Shown here piece by piece: positions 23,368 to 33,095 of a stretch of 64,000 nucleotides of DNA. The notes under the pieces were generated by a model that had not been told where the DNA came from, did no database searches, and saw only the letters and a list, made by a program, of their open reading frames with translations. The DNA is from Rotaria sp. Silwood1 (taxonomy: Eukaryota; Rotifera; Eurotatoria; Philodinida; Philodinidae), in assembly GCA_905250075.1 (NCBI GenBank), contig CAJNOP010000199.1, positions 62,001 to 126,000 on the forward strand. Reading direction: 5' to 3'. A program made the position numbers and the translations under genes. The number at the start of each line of letters is the position of its first letter. Positions within the stretch are counted from its first letter, which is position 1.

Positions 23368-24733
23368 GCTAGCGTTGAAGATACAAAAAACATTTAAACT
23401 TTTTCATTCAGCTTCATTCATTTAAATTCTTCATGAAACTATGATTACTTTGAGAGAATCAAAAACAATATATTCATTGTTCTTGTAATTCATAGATATT
23501 TTCTAATGTTAGCCAATTTTATGACTAAAAGAAGAATGATATAAGATAATTATTATGTTTATTTTTAGCTTCATATTTTTCTCTTTCTATAATCATCAAT
23601 TGAGAATTTCGACAATTTTTATTCGATATTGACATTTCAAAACATTACAAGGATATTCGAATTGAAATAAATATAAACTCTAAATGATCTTCTTTCCAGA
23701 GATTGTCGCATATTATTTTTCTTTTGACCTCATCGGAATCGTCTTTAATCTGATTTCAACTGATTTGAGAAATAAATGAATCTTTTTGTCGGTGTTCTAT
23801 GATTAAGATTTCACCTATGATCACATATTCAGCAAATGTATCAGTGTAAAGAAAATTTCTTGTTCATCCATTGAAAAGATAAAGAGAATCGACTTTTTCT
23901 ATACAAATCTCAAAATAATTTGATCAAATTAATGATTAAGTGGACATGATCTTCTAATCTAGCTCGATCTGATGTTCCACAATTTTTGAATGTCTACCTC
24001 GAGATTTTCAAGACCACAAGTTGTTTTCGTTCCAATCACATTTATTTCTTTTCTCAGCGTCGTCACAACTTTCATTATAATTTCAACCTACACAAAAATT
24101 ACTTTAAAAAATATATACACAAGTTCTAATAGATTCTCAAGATTTTGCTTCTCCCATATATCAACTCAACGAATGTCACAATATTTGTATTCTCTCATGA
24201 GTTATGTTGTGATTGATATTATATATAAAACAACTGACTCAAACACAGTAGAACATCTAACTTCAACCTTCTATCTCGGTTCTGGTGCCAAAACACTTTA
24301 AATTGTACTTTTAAAAATCTCTAGATTTCATCAATTCAACTATAGTCTCTGCTTCTTACATTTTTAGAATATTTAGTTTTTGAGTTTAATCAAATAAATT
24401 CAATGGAAGAATTTGATAATTTATGAGTGAGATTTCGAATCAGGATCGGAATTGGTAAGAAAAAAACAAAACGAACCGGTCCGATCGGTTATAAAACACT
24501 CTTAGATCGGTGAAATTTTAGCAAACCGAGCAGAAATCTATGAAGGTGGCTGTTTGAAAATTGTTTCAAATTTCGTTGTTGATAAGATAATATATACCGA
24601 GCGATCCAAGTGATTTTTTTTGCATAAATATTTATTGTACTATTTAATATGTTTATTCACAAGTATAGAATAGAAGGCGAGATACATGAGATGGTATATT
24701 AAGAGCAGTACAAAAAGATAATTATACACTAAT
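23368..24733. other. Intergenic region, no supported gene
   Basis: A 103-codon frame at 23990-24301 has a hydrophobic N-terminus but no recognisable domain, splice sites or codon preference, so I do not call it. The rest is AT-rich. Confidence 0.4.
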
Positions 24734-24873
24734 CCATAAGGCGTCAAATACACTAGCAAAAAAATAAAACTAAATTAACTACTAATTTGCCTCAAAAATA
24801 TAATTAAATCTGAATTAACCAATCATGTTGCTTACTTCAGTTTTATTTTTTCTAGTGTGTTTGATCCCTAAGG
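24734..24873. mobile_element. 140-bp hairpin MITE
   Basis: Terminal inverted repeats of about 40 bp: CCATAAGG...TCAAATACACTAG at the left and the reverse complement CCTTAGGGATCAAACACACTAG at the right, continuing through an A-run and AAAACT. A second inner inverted pair (AATTTGCCTC / ACTAATTTG-type) is less clear. No coding. Confidence 0.65.
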
Positions 24874-25103
24874 AAAAAAAGAACATAGACGTTCAACATA
24901 TTAGAGAAAAACAAGAAAAAACAAAGAGAAATAGAAAAAGAAAAAGAACGAGATAGAAAAATGAAAGAGAGAGAAGCTCATCAATCTTTCTCAGAGAGGA
25001 TCCTACATAATAAAACATGTTTATTGAACATTGTGACAAAAAGAATGACCTGACGAATGCACTGATAATGAATAACGCGAAAATGTTAGACTGAAAGAAA
25101 TGT

Positions 25104-25754
25104 GGGACAAATACACTTATCGACCCCCCTCCCCCCTCATCTATTGACTTAATTCGACTAATTAGATCCTGGGAAGTTCATTAAAAGTATTCCCAAAGGT
25201 CCTAGACCGATAGTTTAGGAGATACATGTGAAGAATTAGACTTGAGTTTAAAATTGCATAAAAGGTTTATTTTTTGAAATAAAATGTAAGAAGTGTATCA
25301 AATAAACAGTTAAATAATTAAAAATCACCAGGTCCCCACTCATGGTCGGCCATGTGGGTGTGGGGTGTGGGTGTGAGTGCGGGTGTGTGGGTATGTTAAT
25401 CTTTTCTTGAAGTACAGCCACACCCACCCACACCCATACATCCACACTCACCGACACCCACACCCATACCCATACCCATACTCACCCACAGATGACACAT
25501 ACGACAAACATATATCTTTTTTTCTTTCGTTTTACTCATTTAGATATTTTCCTTCCTGTGATATTGTTTGGATATTTTTCTCCTCCGGTTGATTCGACTC
25601 TGGTGTCATCTATTTTCAAGTTTTTAAAATTAGGTTATCTCTTAAACTATTGATCTGGGACCTTTGGGAATACGTTTAATGAACTCCCCAGGGTCTAATT
25701 AGTCGCATTAAGTCAATAGATGAGGGGGGGGGGGTCGATAAGTGTATTTGTCCC
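25104..25754. mobile_element. 651-bp foldback element carrying head-to-head telomere-type repeats
   Basis: The left arm (25104-~25236) and right arm (~25627-25754) are near-identical reverse complements: GGGACAAATACACTTATCGA, a C-run, CTCATCTATTGACTTAAT, CGACTAATTAGA, AAGTTCATTAAA-type and TATTCCCAAAGGTCC blocks. The middle holds G-rich TGTGGG-type repeats at 25353-25394 and C-rich CCCACA-type repeats at about 25418-25492, in head-to-head order with a ~23-bp spacer. No protein is encoded. The high identity between the arms suggests that this element is younger than the others in the window. Confidence 0.85.
25353..25492. repeat. Head-to-head telomere-type repeat array, TGTGGG then CCCACA
   Basis: Degenerate TGTGGG units on the left and CCCACA units on the right. 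Each side is imperfect (GTGAGTGCGGG, CCATACCCATACCC variants), so the array has diverged from a pure telomere. It lies inside the inverted repeat at 25104-25754. Confidence 0.85.
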
Positions 25755-25887
25755 CGAGAAAATAGACGCATATATCATTATAAGGTCGACAAACGACATA
25801 AACATCAGCATATTCAAAAAACAAAAAAAAAAGGAAAATAGAAACATATATAAATTGAAAAGACTAGTTATTAAGAGTGAATTAAAC

Positions 25888-27624
25888 ATGAATATTGCAA
25901 ATAATAATGATCTCAATATATTTGATTTGCCCAATGAAATTTTACTTATGATTTGCAAGAAACTGAATATGGTCGATGTTCTATATTCACTTGTCGATGT
26001 TAATGAACGATTTGATCAATTAATACTTGATCATCTCTATATTCGTCATCTTAATATGACCACAATGACCATAAAATCAGCATTTGATCGTATCTTCTCA
26101 ATCAATAATCAAGTTCTTTCAAGAATTTGTGAAAATATCTTCCCTCGAATTCATGATCAAGTAAATCAACTTACTGTTGACTCACATTCAATCGATCGTC
26201 TTCTTACTTTTAATTATCCTCAACTTTATTCATTATCACTTGTTGATTTTCAAGAAAATATACTTCTACAATATTTAAAAGGTAAATTATTAAAATATAA
26301 ATTAAGATTTGTTTTTAATTTTTAAATTTAAGGTAATTCAAATCTCTATAATCTTCTTTCTGAACAAATTACACATCTCTATATTGATATTGAAATAAAG
26401 ACAAGAAAACCACCATTGACTAAAATTTTACCAAAGATATTTGTCTTGATTTTATCATTATGTAAACGATTGATCTATTTAAATTTATGTGCATCACCTC
26501 GTTATCGATGCTTGGCGATTCATTTTTTCAAACAATCATCAACAAGTTGTATGTCTTCAACTTTAACTACATTGAATATTAATGTCGAAACATTTGATGA
26601 TTGTCTTTATCTTCTTGATGAACGATTAAATTCTTTATTAACATTGTTTATTTATGTAGTAGAAATTTCATATATAATATCAAACATACAGAATACGGTT
26701 AGTTTAGTTTCGATATTTTATTTTTTGAAAAAAAATATAAAACTGAATAGATGAACATTTATAAATTTTTTGTTTTTTTTTTCATAGAAACAACTTCCTA
26801 AATTGAAATCTTTTTCATTGGCTTCTTGTAGACAGACAATGACTTATAACAAATTAATTATTCCATTACTTCATCGAATGATAAATTTGGAAGAATTGAA
26901 ATTATTTTTATTTGTAAAAAAATTTGACTCATCTTATATTGATGGAATTCAATTACACGATCAAATACTTATTTATATGCAAAAATTAAACAAATTTACT
27001 TTCAATATTCATACAGAAGTTTTCAACATAAATATTAAAACTGATCTTCAATCAAATGAAGAAATTCAACGTAGTTTTATTGGAAGACAATATGGACAAG
27101 TTGGTTCAATTGTTCAAACTATTGGAACAAACGACGTAGGCACGTGCCATGTTTATTCACTTCCATATCAATTTGAAAACTTTATTTATTTAAACAATTC
27201 TTTTCAAGGTGGCAAATTTGATAAAGTTCGATGCTTGATGATACTTGATTTAATATATCCATTTGAACATAATTTCTTTCAAGTAATCTCTCAAGATTTT
27301 CCTTTTCTCAAAGAATTATATATATTAAATTCTCAACGACAACAAAATAAACAACATTCGTCTACATTGATTACATTTCGTCATGTTATTCTTCTCGATC
27401 TTGAAGTAGCACATATTGATTATGTTGAGCAATTTCTCATCGATAAAAATACTCATCTACCTTGTTTGTTAAATCTTATCATTGGATATGAATCACTCGC
27501 AATAGTTACAAACAATTTTACCAATGATGCAGCACGTCTTACTTGTAGCAAATTGAAATGTCTTGAAATTTCTGAACCATTTGTTCCTCCAGAAAATTTT
27601 CATCAATATTTTCCTTTATTATAA
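25888..27624 (+). CDS. F-box / leucine-rich-repeat-like protein of the bdelloid-expanded family
   Basis: Three exons: 25888-26281, 26333-26697 and 26788-27624, with introns of 51 and 90 bp (GT-AG, phases 1 and 0), giving 531 residues. Residues ~9-50 are an F-box (LNIFDLPNEILLMICKKLNM then VDVLYSLVDVNERFDQLI). The remainder is leucine-rich with irregular LRR-like units (LTTLNINVETFDDCLYLLDE, LPKLKSFSLASCRQ, LEELKLFLFV, LLDLEVAHIDYVEQFL). F-box proteins recruit substrates to SCF-type ubiquitin ligases through Skp1; the LRR-like part would bind the substrate. From memory, many near-identical paralogues occur in bdelloids, ending in the same ...FHQYFPLL motif. The splice joins restore family order (LKG-NSNLYNLLSEQITHL and IQNT-KQLPKLKSFSL). 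The start codon is the first ATG before the F-box, 134 bp right of the foldback element. Confidence 0.9.
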
Positions 27625-27713
27625 TCATTATTTTTTTTTGTTATTAATTGTATCAATAACAGACAAAAATTTGTAAAAGTTAGATATATATTTAAATCAT
27701 GTTGATTAGATGA

Positions 27714-27719
27714 AATAAA
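27714..27719 (+). terminator. AATAAA polyadenylation signal of the F-box gene
   Basis: AATAAA 90 bp after the stop codon, with a second copy shortly downstream. Confidence 0.55.
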
Positions 27720-28191
27720 ATCATTTAAATAAAAAAACAATTTTCCAAGTGTAGTATGCTTCAATAGAGATTAGATTTATCATTATATTGCTTTTATTTA
27801 CACCTATTTATGTACAATTTAAGGAAATAAGACAAATATGAATAGGACATTTTTTGTGAACCAGAGCTTTTTTTTGTTCTTATTTTAAACGGATCTAATA
27901 ACAAAATGTTTTCACACAATAAATCGACTGGTTTAGAGCAAAAAACAAAATCTTTCTAGTTTTTTTTTGGTTTTTGCTGATAAATCTTCTCTGCTAGATG
28001 AATTTGTTCACATTATTGGTAATCAAGAGAAAATTTCGAAAAAAAGCGTTTTATTTTGATATTTTTTTTGAATTTCCTATTTCCTGTCAATGATATGTTA
28101 TAAGATACAAAAAAGAAAAATATAGAAATATTATATTAAATATTAAACTAAAATTCAACAAATATTGCTCTTTGAAAGAATATTAAAATGG

Positions 28192-28704
28192 ATGCGGAAA
28201 CTTCGGATTTAAATCCGAGAGTTATGTGTACTTCAAAAAGTGAACAGGTATATTCACTTTGTTTTTTATCATTTGAGACATATCTAGGCTATTTGCTTTC
28301 TGGATGCAGTTTTTCTGCATTTTGAGACCTTTTTCAGGCGATGTTTTGTTAGAAAGCTATGATTTTGTTCAAAACCAATATCAAATTCGGAATCAGCGTT
28401 AAAAACTGAGTCGATTTATATATGTTGTGAATAATTCTGAGAAAAGTTTTTTTTTTGAAAAATCCCTGTACCCCCTCAAGGATGGTCTGGTCAATAATGA
28501 CAATTTTTTCGATAACTCAGCCATTCCTTGGCGGATCCTTCTCATCTTCGAACTCGACCGAGACATTGATAAGACTAAACTGTGTAGAAAATTTCATCAT
28601 GATCTGACTCTCCTTTCGAAAGTTATCGTGCAAACGGACGGACGGGCGGCCGACCGGACGGACACACTGACCGATTCTAGAGTGTACTCACTTTTTGAGT
28701 ACAC
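28192..28704 (+). mobile_element. R1 repeat, full-length 513-bp copy
   Basis: Begins ATGCGGAAACTTCGG, continues with a palindrome CGGATTTAAATCCG and GTGTACTTCAAAAAGTGA, and ends with GTGTACTCACTTTTTGAGTACAC. The start motif GTGTACTTCAAAAAGTGA and the reverse complement of the end (GTGTACTCAAAAAGTGA) form inverted repeats. A GC-rich patch of GGACGG/CGGCCG units lies near 28633-28672, unlike the AT-rich surroundings. A 96-codon frame inside it shows no family resemblance and is mirrored in the other copy, so I treat it as chance. An inverted copy of the same length lies at 30554-31066. Likely a non-autonomous DNA transposon; class unknown. Confidence 0.85.
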
Positions 28705-29413
28705 AAAAATAATTTAATTTCATTATTTTTCTTAATGATCTTAATTATATACTGTTTGTGATTATTGAGAAAAATAAATTTTCAATTTAAATGAAACTCT
28801 CTTATGTTAATTATATATTTATTTAAATAAAGAAATATAATTAATATTATATAATTTTGATAGATTCTATACAATAATCACCAATTATTTAGTAGATACA
28901 ACATTTAATAAAGCACACATTCATGAAAATCGTTTTAAAGAAGCCAATTTATTGTTCGAAAAAAGTGGAATTATTAGTCTGTATTTATATAATTAGAATT
29001 ACATTTAAATATTTTGATTATCAAGATAAAAAACTTTTAATAAATTTTGTTTTGGATTCTAAAGCATTACAATTAATATTATTAAATTTACTTGTTTATA
29101 AATATCTATCAGTATGTTTTGAATCCTATCTGAGCAAATAAAATCATATGATACTTTGTTTTTGTAGATTCATTATAATGAATTTATGAAAATTCAAATA
29201 TTTGTTATCTTTTTGATATTTTTAGCAAATTAAATTAAAAGCAAATATTAATCTTTTATACACAACCTAGTTTTATTTAATTTTCTTCTTGATTAAATAA
29301 AATAAACAAATAGATTAACGTAAATTTGTTCAAAAAACAAACTATTAAACTTATAAGAAAATATAAAAAAAGAAAATGGATTTACATAAGAATATAACCA
29401 CGACCAACAGCAA
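28705..29413. other. AT-rich intergenic region
   Basis: No supported gene; a 72-codon frame at 28923-29141 is not convincing. The right end adjoins the 3' end of the minus-strand gene at 29414. Confidence 0.4.
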
Positions 29414-29818
29414 TTAATCTTCGTCATTGTTATCGTCATCAGCAGTTGTATCATTTACTGTTGTTGTTGGTGATACACTTGAAGTAATAATCGTATGACC
29501 AATACCAGTAATGTTATCATTCTATTAAAAAAAAAATTTATATTATGTGTACTTTTCGGATTATCTTCTTACCTTTTTATCTGATTTTTTATCATCTTCA
29601 TTGTTATTATTATTGTTTTGAAGTTGTGCTGGTTTTGGATTATTTGATTTGTTTTTAAATACTGGATGATCCACAATAAGATTTTGAAGTGAAAGTAAAT
29701 GTTTCATTTCTCGATACGTCCAATCGAGATCCCAGGTCCAATAATATGGCGTCGTAAATGGCCTTAAACGGCGTAATAACGATGTAAAACGTTGAAAAAC
29801 GACGCCGTAATCCGTCAT
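29414..29818 (-). CDS. 3' part of an acidic-tailed hypothetical protein, 5' end replaced by repeat sequence
   Basis: Two minus-strand exons: 29818(or later)-29573 and 29521-29414, intron 29572-29522 (51 bp, GT...AG, phase 0). The spliced C-terminus reads ...TYREMKHLLSLQNLIVDHPVF, an Asn-rich run, EDDKKSDKK, then NDNITGIGHTIITSSVSPTT and an acidic tail DDDNNDED. The clean splice and composition suggest a real gene. The first ~30-35 codons from the ATG at 29818 come from a palindromic repeat (29755-29905), so the true upstream exons appear to be lost or displaced. Function unknown. It is best read as a 5'-disrupted gene or a chimera starting inside the repeat. Confidence 0.55.
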
Positions 29819-29905
29819 ACCAGATTACAGAAGCAAAACTGGGGGAAAACGATGACCGTTTTCTAGCGATAAAAACGGCTCGTAAAACGGTATGACGGAT
29901 TACAG
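29729..29905. repeat. Nested small palindromic repeat (GGTATGACGGATTAC type)
   Basis: CCGTAATCCGTCATACC at 29805-29821 faces GGTATGACGGATTACAG at 29889-29905. To the left, GGCGTCGT faces ACGACGCC. It is GC-richer than the surroundings. A related TATGACGGATTATAG motif occurs near 54984, suggesting a dispersed family. Confidence 0.6.
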
Positions 29906-30320
29906 CGAAATAAGACCAAAATTAAGGCAGTAATTCACCGTTTTATAGCTGTTTCAGATCAGATAAGACGCCGCTTCCGGAGGTCGGAATGATCGACCTG
30001 TGATAAAGTTTTTCTTGTTTTTCAAGCTTGAAAATTACATCATCATCATCATTTATAGAATATTGAGTATAAAACTGCTACAAAGTACATAATAGATTTT
30101 AAACAAAAATCATAAGTTATTTTATTCAAGCTTTTGATAAGAAACTCTTATCATCATCAGGAATATCGAAAAAACAACATAACATTCTATATAAATATTA
30201 CAATATTAATTAGAAGTAACAAGAGAACAAAAGAAAAAGATGAAACAATATTAATAATTCGAATTATTAATATTGTTCGTAGAACTTGTCATGGTCACCA
30301 AAATTGCCCGAAGGCATAAC

Positions 30321-30553
30321 TTATAGGAATATATTTAGTTTAAATTTTACGTTCTTTAAGGCTTTACCTTGCAGTTGATGTGTAAAGAGACTCTCTTTAA
30401 CAATTCTTTGTCTCCAGTTTGTTTCTAAAGTTAATGTTTCGGATTGTATAAAATTAAATGAATGTTTATTTGCTTTAGCATGTTTAGCTACATTAGAACA
30501 TTGTGTCTATTTTCTAATATCAGCTTTGTATTCTTTCATTCTAATTTCTTTTT
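30321..30553 (-). pseudogene. Penelope-like element, C-terminal part of the GIY-YIG endonuclease domain
   Basis: Minus-strand translation gives EIRMKEYKADIRK, a stop (TAG at 30509-30507), then SNVAKHAKANKHSFNF and LETNWRQRIVKESLF, ending at TAA 30323-30321. The order R.KEH..DI, S.VA.HA...H.F, NWR.RI..E is the C-terminal half of the GIY-YIG nuclease of Penelope-like retroelements. It continues the N-terminal half at 31067-31270 across the inserted R1 copy. The in-frame stop shows that it is dead. The sequence below 30321, with CCTGATGATGATAAGAG on the minus strand, may be its 3' UTR. Confidence 0.8.
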
Positions 30554-31066
30554 GTGTACTCAAAAAGTGAGTACACTATAGAATCGGTCAGTGTGTCCGT
30601 CCGGCCGGCCGGTCGGCCGGCCGCTTACACGATAACTTTCGAAAGGAGAGCCAGATCGTGATGAAATTTTCTACACAGTTCAGTCTCATCAATGTCTCGG
30701 TCAAGTTCGAAGATGAGAAGGATCCGTCAAGAAATGGCTGAGTTATCGAAAAAATTGTCATTATTGACCAGACCATCCCTGAGGGGGTACAGAGATTTTT
30801 CAAAAAAAAAGAATTTCTCAGAATTATTCACAACATATATAAATCGACTCAGTTTTTAACGCTGATTTCGAATCTGATATTGGTTTTGAACCAAATCGTA
30901 GCTTTCTAACAAAACATCGCCTGAAAAAGGTCTCAAAATGCACAAGAACTGCATCCAGAAAGCAAATTGCCTAGATATGTCTCAGATGATAAAAAACAAA
31001 GTGAATATACCTGTTCACTTTTTGAAGTACACATAACACTCGGATTTAAATCCGAGGTTTTCGCAT
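30554..31066 (-). mobile_element. R1 repeat, second full-length 513-bp copy, inverted, inserted in the Penelope-like element
   Basis: Reverse complement of the copy at 28192-28704, same length, with differences mainly in the GC-rich CGGCCGG patch (30600-30623). Both ends are intact (GTGTACTCAAAAAGTGAGTACAC at 30554; ...TCGCAT at 31066). It splits the GIY-YIG domain between ...CYIGETNRE and EIRMKEY, so insertion came after the retroelement. A-rich flanks on both sides could hide a short target duplication. Confidence 0.88.
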
Positions 31067-31270
31067 TTTTCTCTATTAGTTTCACCAATATAACATTTGT
31101 CACAGTTTAAACATGGAATTTTATATACTAATTTCTTTTTCTTTTTAGTTCATCAGGTCCTTTCTGAGTAGGAAGAAATACATTTTTAATTGTAGATGTT
31201 TTTCTAAAGCATACATTAATTTCAATTAATGGCGATAGTCTTTTGCATAATCGTTTTATTCTCTGAGCTA
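31067..31270 (-). pseudogene. Penelope-like element, linker and start of the GIY-YIG domain
   Basis: Minus-strand translation: RIKRLCKRLSPLIEINVCFR, KTSTIKNVFLPTQKGPDELK and then, after a one-step frame change near 31135-31145, KLVYKIPCLNCDKCYIGETNR-like sequence (VYKIPC...C..CYIGET). The VYKIPC-x2-C-x2-CYIGET pattern with the extra CCHH-like cysteines is typical of Penelope-like GIY-YIG nucleases. It is bounded on the left by R1 (30554-31066) and on the right by the palindrome at 31271-31640. Confidence 0.85.
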
Positions 31271-31640
31271 ACCCAGTGAAAAATATTCAATGATTTCGAT
31301 CGGATTTTTCTGCAACACAATCAAAATTAAGATCAATTGATAAGTCTGATTATCGTTGATCATGACTTAACTATTACTTGATATTATTATTTATCCAGTG
31401 TGAAATTTTCTGATTAAAATCAGACTATTCTGCAGCAAAATCAAGATTATAAATCGATTAATAATTTTGATTTTCTTGCAAAATAATCCGATTTTAATCA
31501 GAAAATTTCCCACTAGATAAGTAATAATATCAAGTAATAGTTAAGTTATGATTAACGATAATCAATATTATCAATCGATTTTAATTTTGGTTTTGTTGCA
31601 GAAAAATCCAATTGACATCAGTGAATATTTTTCACTGGGT
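31271..31640. mobile_element. 370-bp near-perfect palindromic MITE nested in the Penelope-like element
   Basis: Ends ACCCAGTGAAAAATATTCA and its exact reverse complement. The arms (about 31271-31450 and 31465-31640) are complementary almost to the centre, with blocks TTACTTGATATTATTA and AAATTTTCTGATTAAAATC. There is essentially no loop. It interrupts the retroelement between its reverse-transcriptase thumb and its nuclease. The flanking dinucleotides are TA and AT, so no clean target duplication is assigned. Confidence 0.88.
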
Positions 31641-31801
31641 ATAATACTATGGATTAATGACCATAATAAGAAAGTAAAAAATAAATTTTTTCTTTTGTTG
31701 CAGTTTATGTAATTGTTCTTTTTGAGATTTTATTTTATTAGTAATTATTTCTGCTTCTCTTATGCCTCTTTTAATTAAATGTTGAGGATAACCACTCATT
31801 A
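31641..31801 (-). pseudogene. Penelope-like element, end of the reverse transcriptase (thumb), 5'-truncated at telomere-type repeats
   Basis: Minus-strand frame from the repeat boundary: SGYPQHLIKRGIREAEIITN followed by KIKSQKEQLHKLQQKKK. The GYP...I..GI..AE pattern matches the thumb/C-terminal helix of Penelope-like reverse transcriptases. Upstream (higher coordinates) the element stops abruptly at the CCCACA array, so the catalytic RT core is missing here. Its downstream continuation lies beyond the palindrome at 31271-31640. Confidence 0.7.
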
Positions 31802-32280
31802 GGGTGTGGGTAAGTGTGGGTGGGTGTGGGTGTGGGTGTGGGTGTGGGTGTGAGGTGTGGGTGTGAGTGTGAAGTGTGGGTGTGGGTGTGGATGTAGGTG
31901 TGAGTTGTGGGTGTGGGTGTGGGTGTGGATGCGGATGTCGGTGAAGCCAAGACCTAAAACCATACCCACACTCACATCCACGCCCACGCCCACACCCACA
32001 CCCACATTCACACCCACACCCACACCCACACCCCCACCCACACCCCCACCCACACCCCCCCCCCCCCCCACCCACACCCGCCCACCCCCACACCCACACC
32101 ACCCACACCACATCCACACCCCCACCCTCCACACCCACCCACACCACTCACACATCACCCACATCCACACCCATCCACACGTCACCTACATTCACACCAA
32201 TACTCACACACTTCACACACCCACACTCACGCCTACACCCATAGCTACACCATACACACTCACACGCACGCATCCACACC
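31802..32280. repeat. Head-to-head telomere-type repeat array, about 480 bp
   Basis: G-rich TGTGGG units (31802-~31942), a ~20-bp spacer (GAAGCCAAGACCTAAAACCAT) and C-rich CCCACA units (~31963-32280) with variants such as CACCCC and CACTCACA. The G-rich strand points toward the centre from both sides. Long frames through the array are only hexamer periodicity, not genes. The left edge truncates the Penelope-like element. Confidence 0.92.
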
Positions 32281-33095
32281 CTTGTTGAACAAAACACTCT
32301 AACTTCCGCTCTGTTGAAAACTTATCGTCGAACTAATTGCTGTATGAGCAGCGAGAGTGGCATGGATGTCTAGTGCTTGGTTCTAGGAGAATAGACTGAC
32401 TCTACATGTGGAAAACATAGATTACTTCCACTTGTTTGACCGATTTGGACTGTGCGATACGTAGTTCGATTTTTCTAAATGTTCAACCGATGCCGGACTC
32501 ATCGTTATTCAATGTCAATTCCGTTTACGCATCTCGAAGCTCAGTCAAATGGGTCAAGATTTGCTTGACACGCTATCAATGCCATCATTAGACCCCACTC
32601 GCTGCATAAACTCCATGCGTTTTGTGCTCTCAAACTCAATTTCACAGTTTGCACGGTCGTGATGATTGTGCAATCAACAACAAAATTCTATGAGAAGAAC
32701 CGGTTTTTCAAGCAAAGATTATATTTGTCAAGGACATCTTCAACGGTAAACTTAATGCTCGAGACTTAATTTAGAGTATACTTTAGATTCTAACATTTGA
32801 ATCATTCTCTGTTACTAGATGGAACTTAACGCGTATATAATCTATATGTCGTAGAGGGGCAAGCTTATTTGGAAATGATGCAACTGCCATTCTGCGAAAA
32901 CAAAGCAAAATTTAAGCGGTATTTTATGAAAAGAAAGAAAAAATGACGAAAATCTGACTCATGCGGTTTCAATTCCTAGGAGGTAGTAAAAGAATGGAAA
33001 GATATTCGGCGATAAAGGAAGAGAACATGCTTGAGCACACGCAAATAAAACATTTTTACGGTCTAAAACTTGTATACCTGCCAAAATAACGGAAC
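32281..33095. other. Intergenic segment of higher GC between two telomere-type arrays
   Basis: Clearly less AT-rich than the rest of the window, but both strands are broken by stops and I recognise no protein. It could be the remnant of a decayed element or unique DNA captured between the arrays. Confidence 0.4.

Noticed and set aside
23990..24301. 103-codon frame as a membrane protein
   Set aside because: Ser/Thr/Ile-rich AT-driven composition, no motif, no flanking signals.
28427..30803. Frames of 96 and 71 codons in the two R1 copies as a possible transposase
   Set aside because: They are short, share no motif with any transposase and are explained by the repeat itself.
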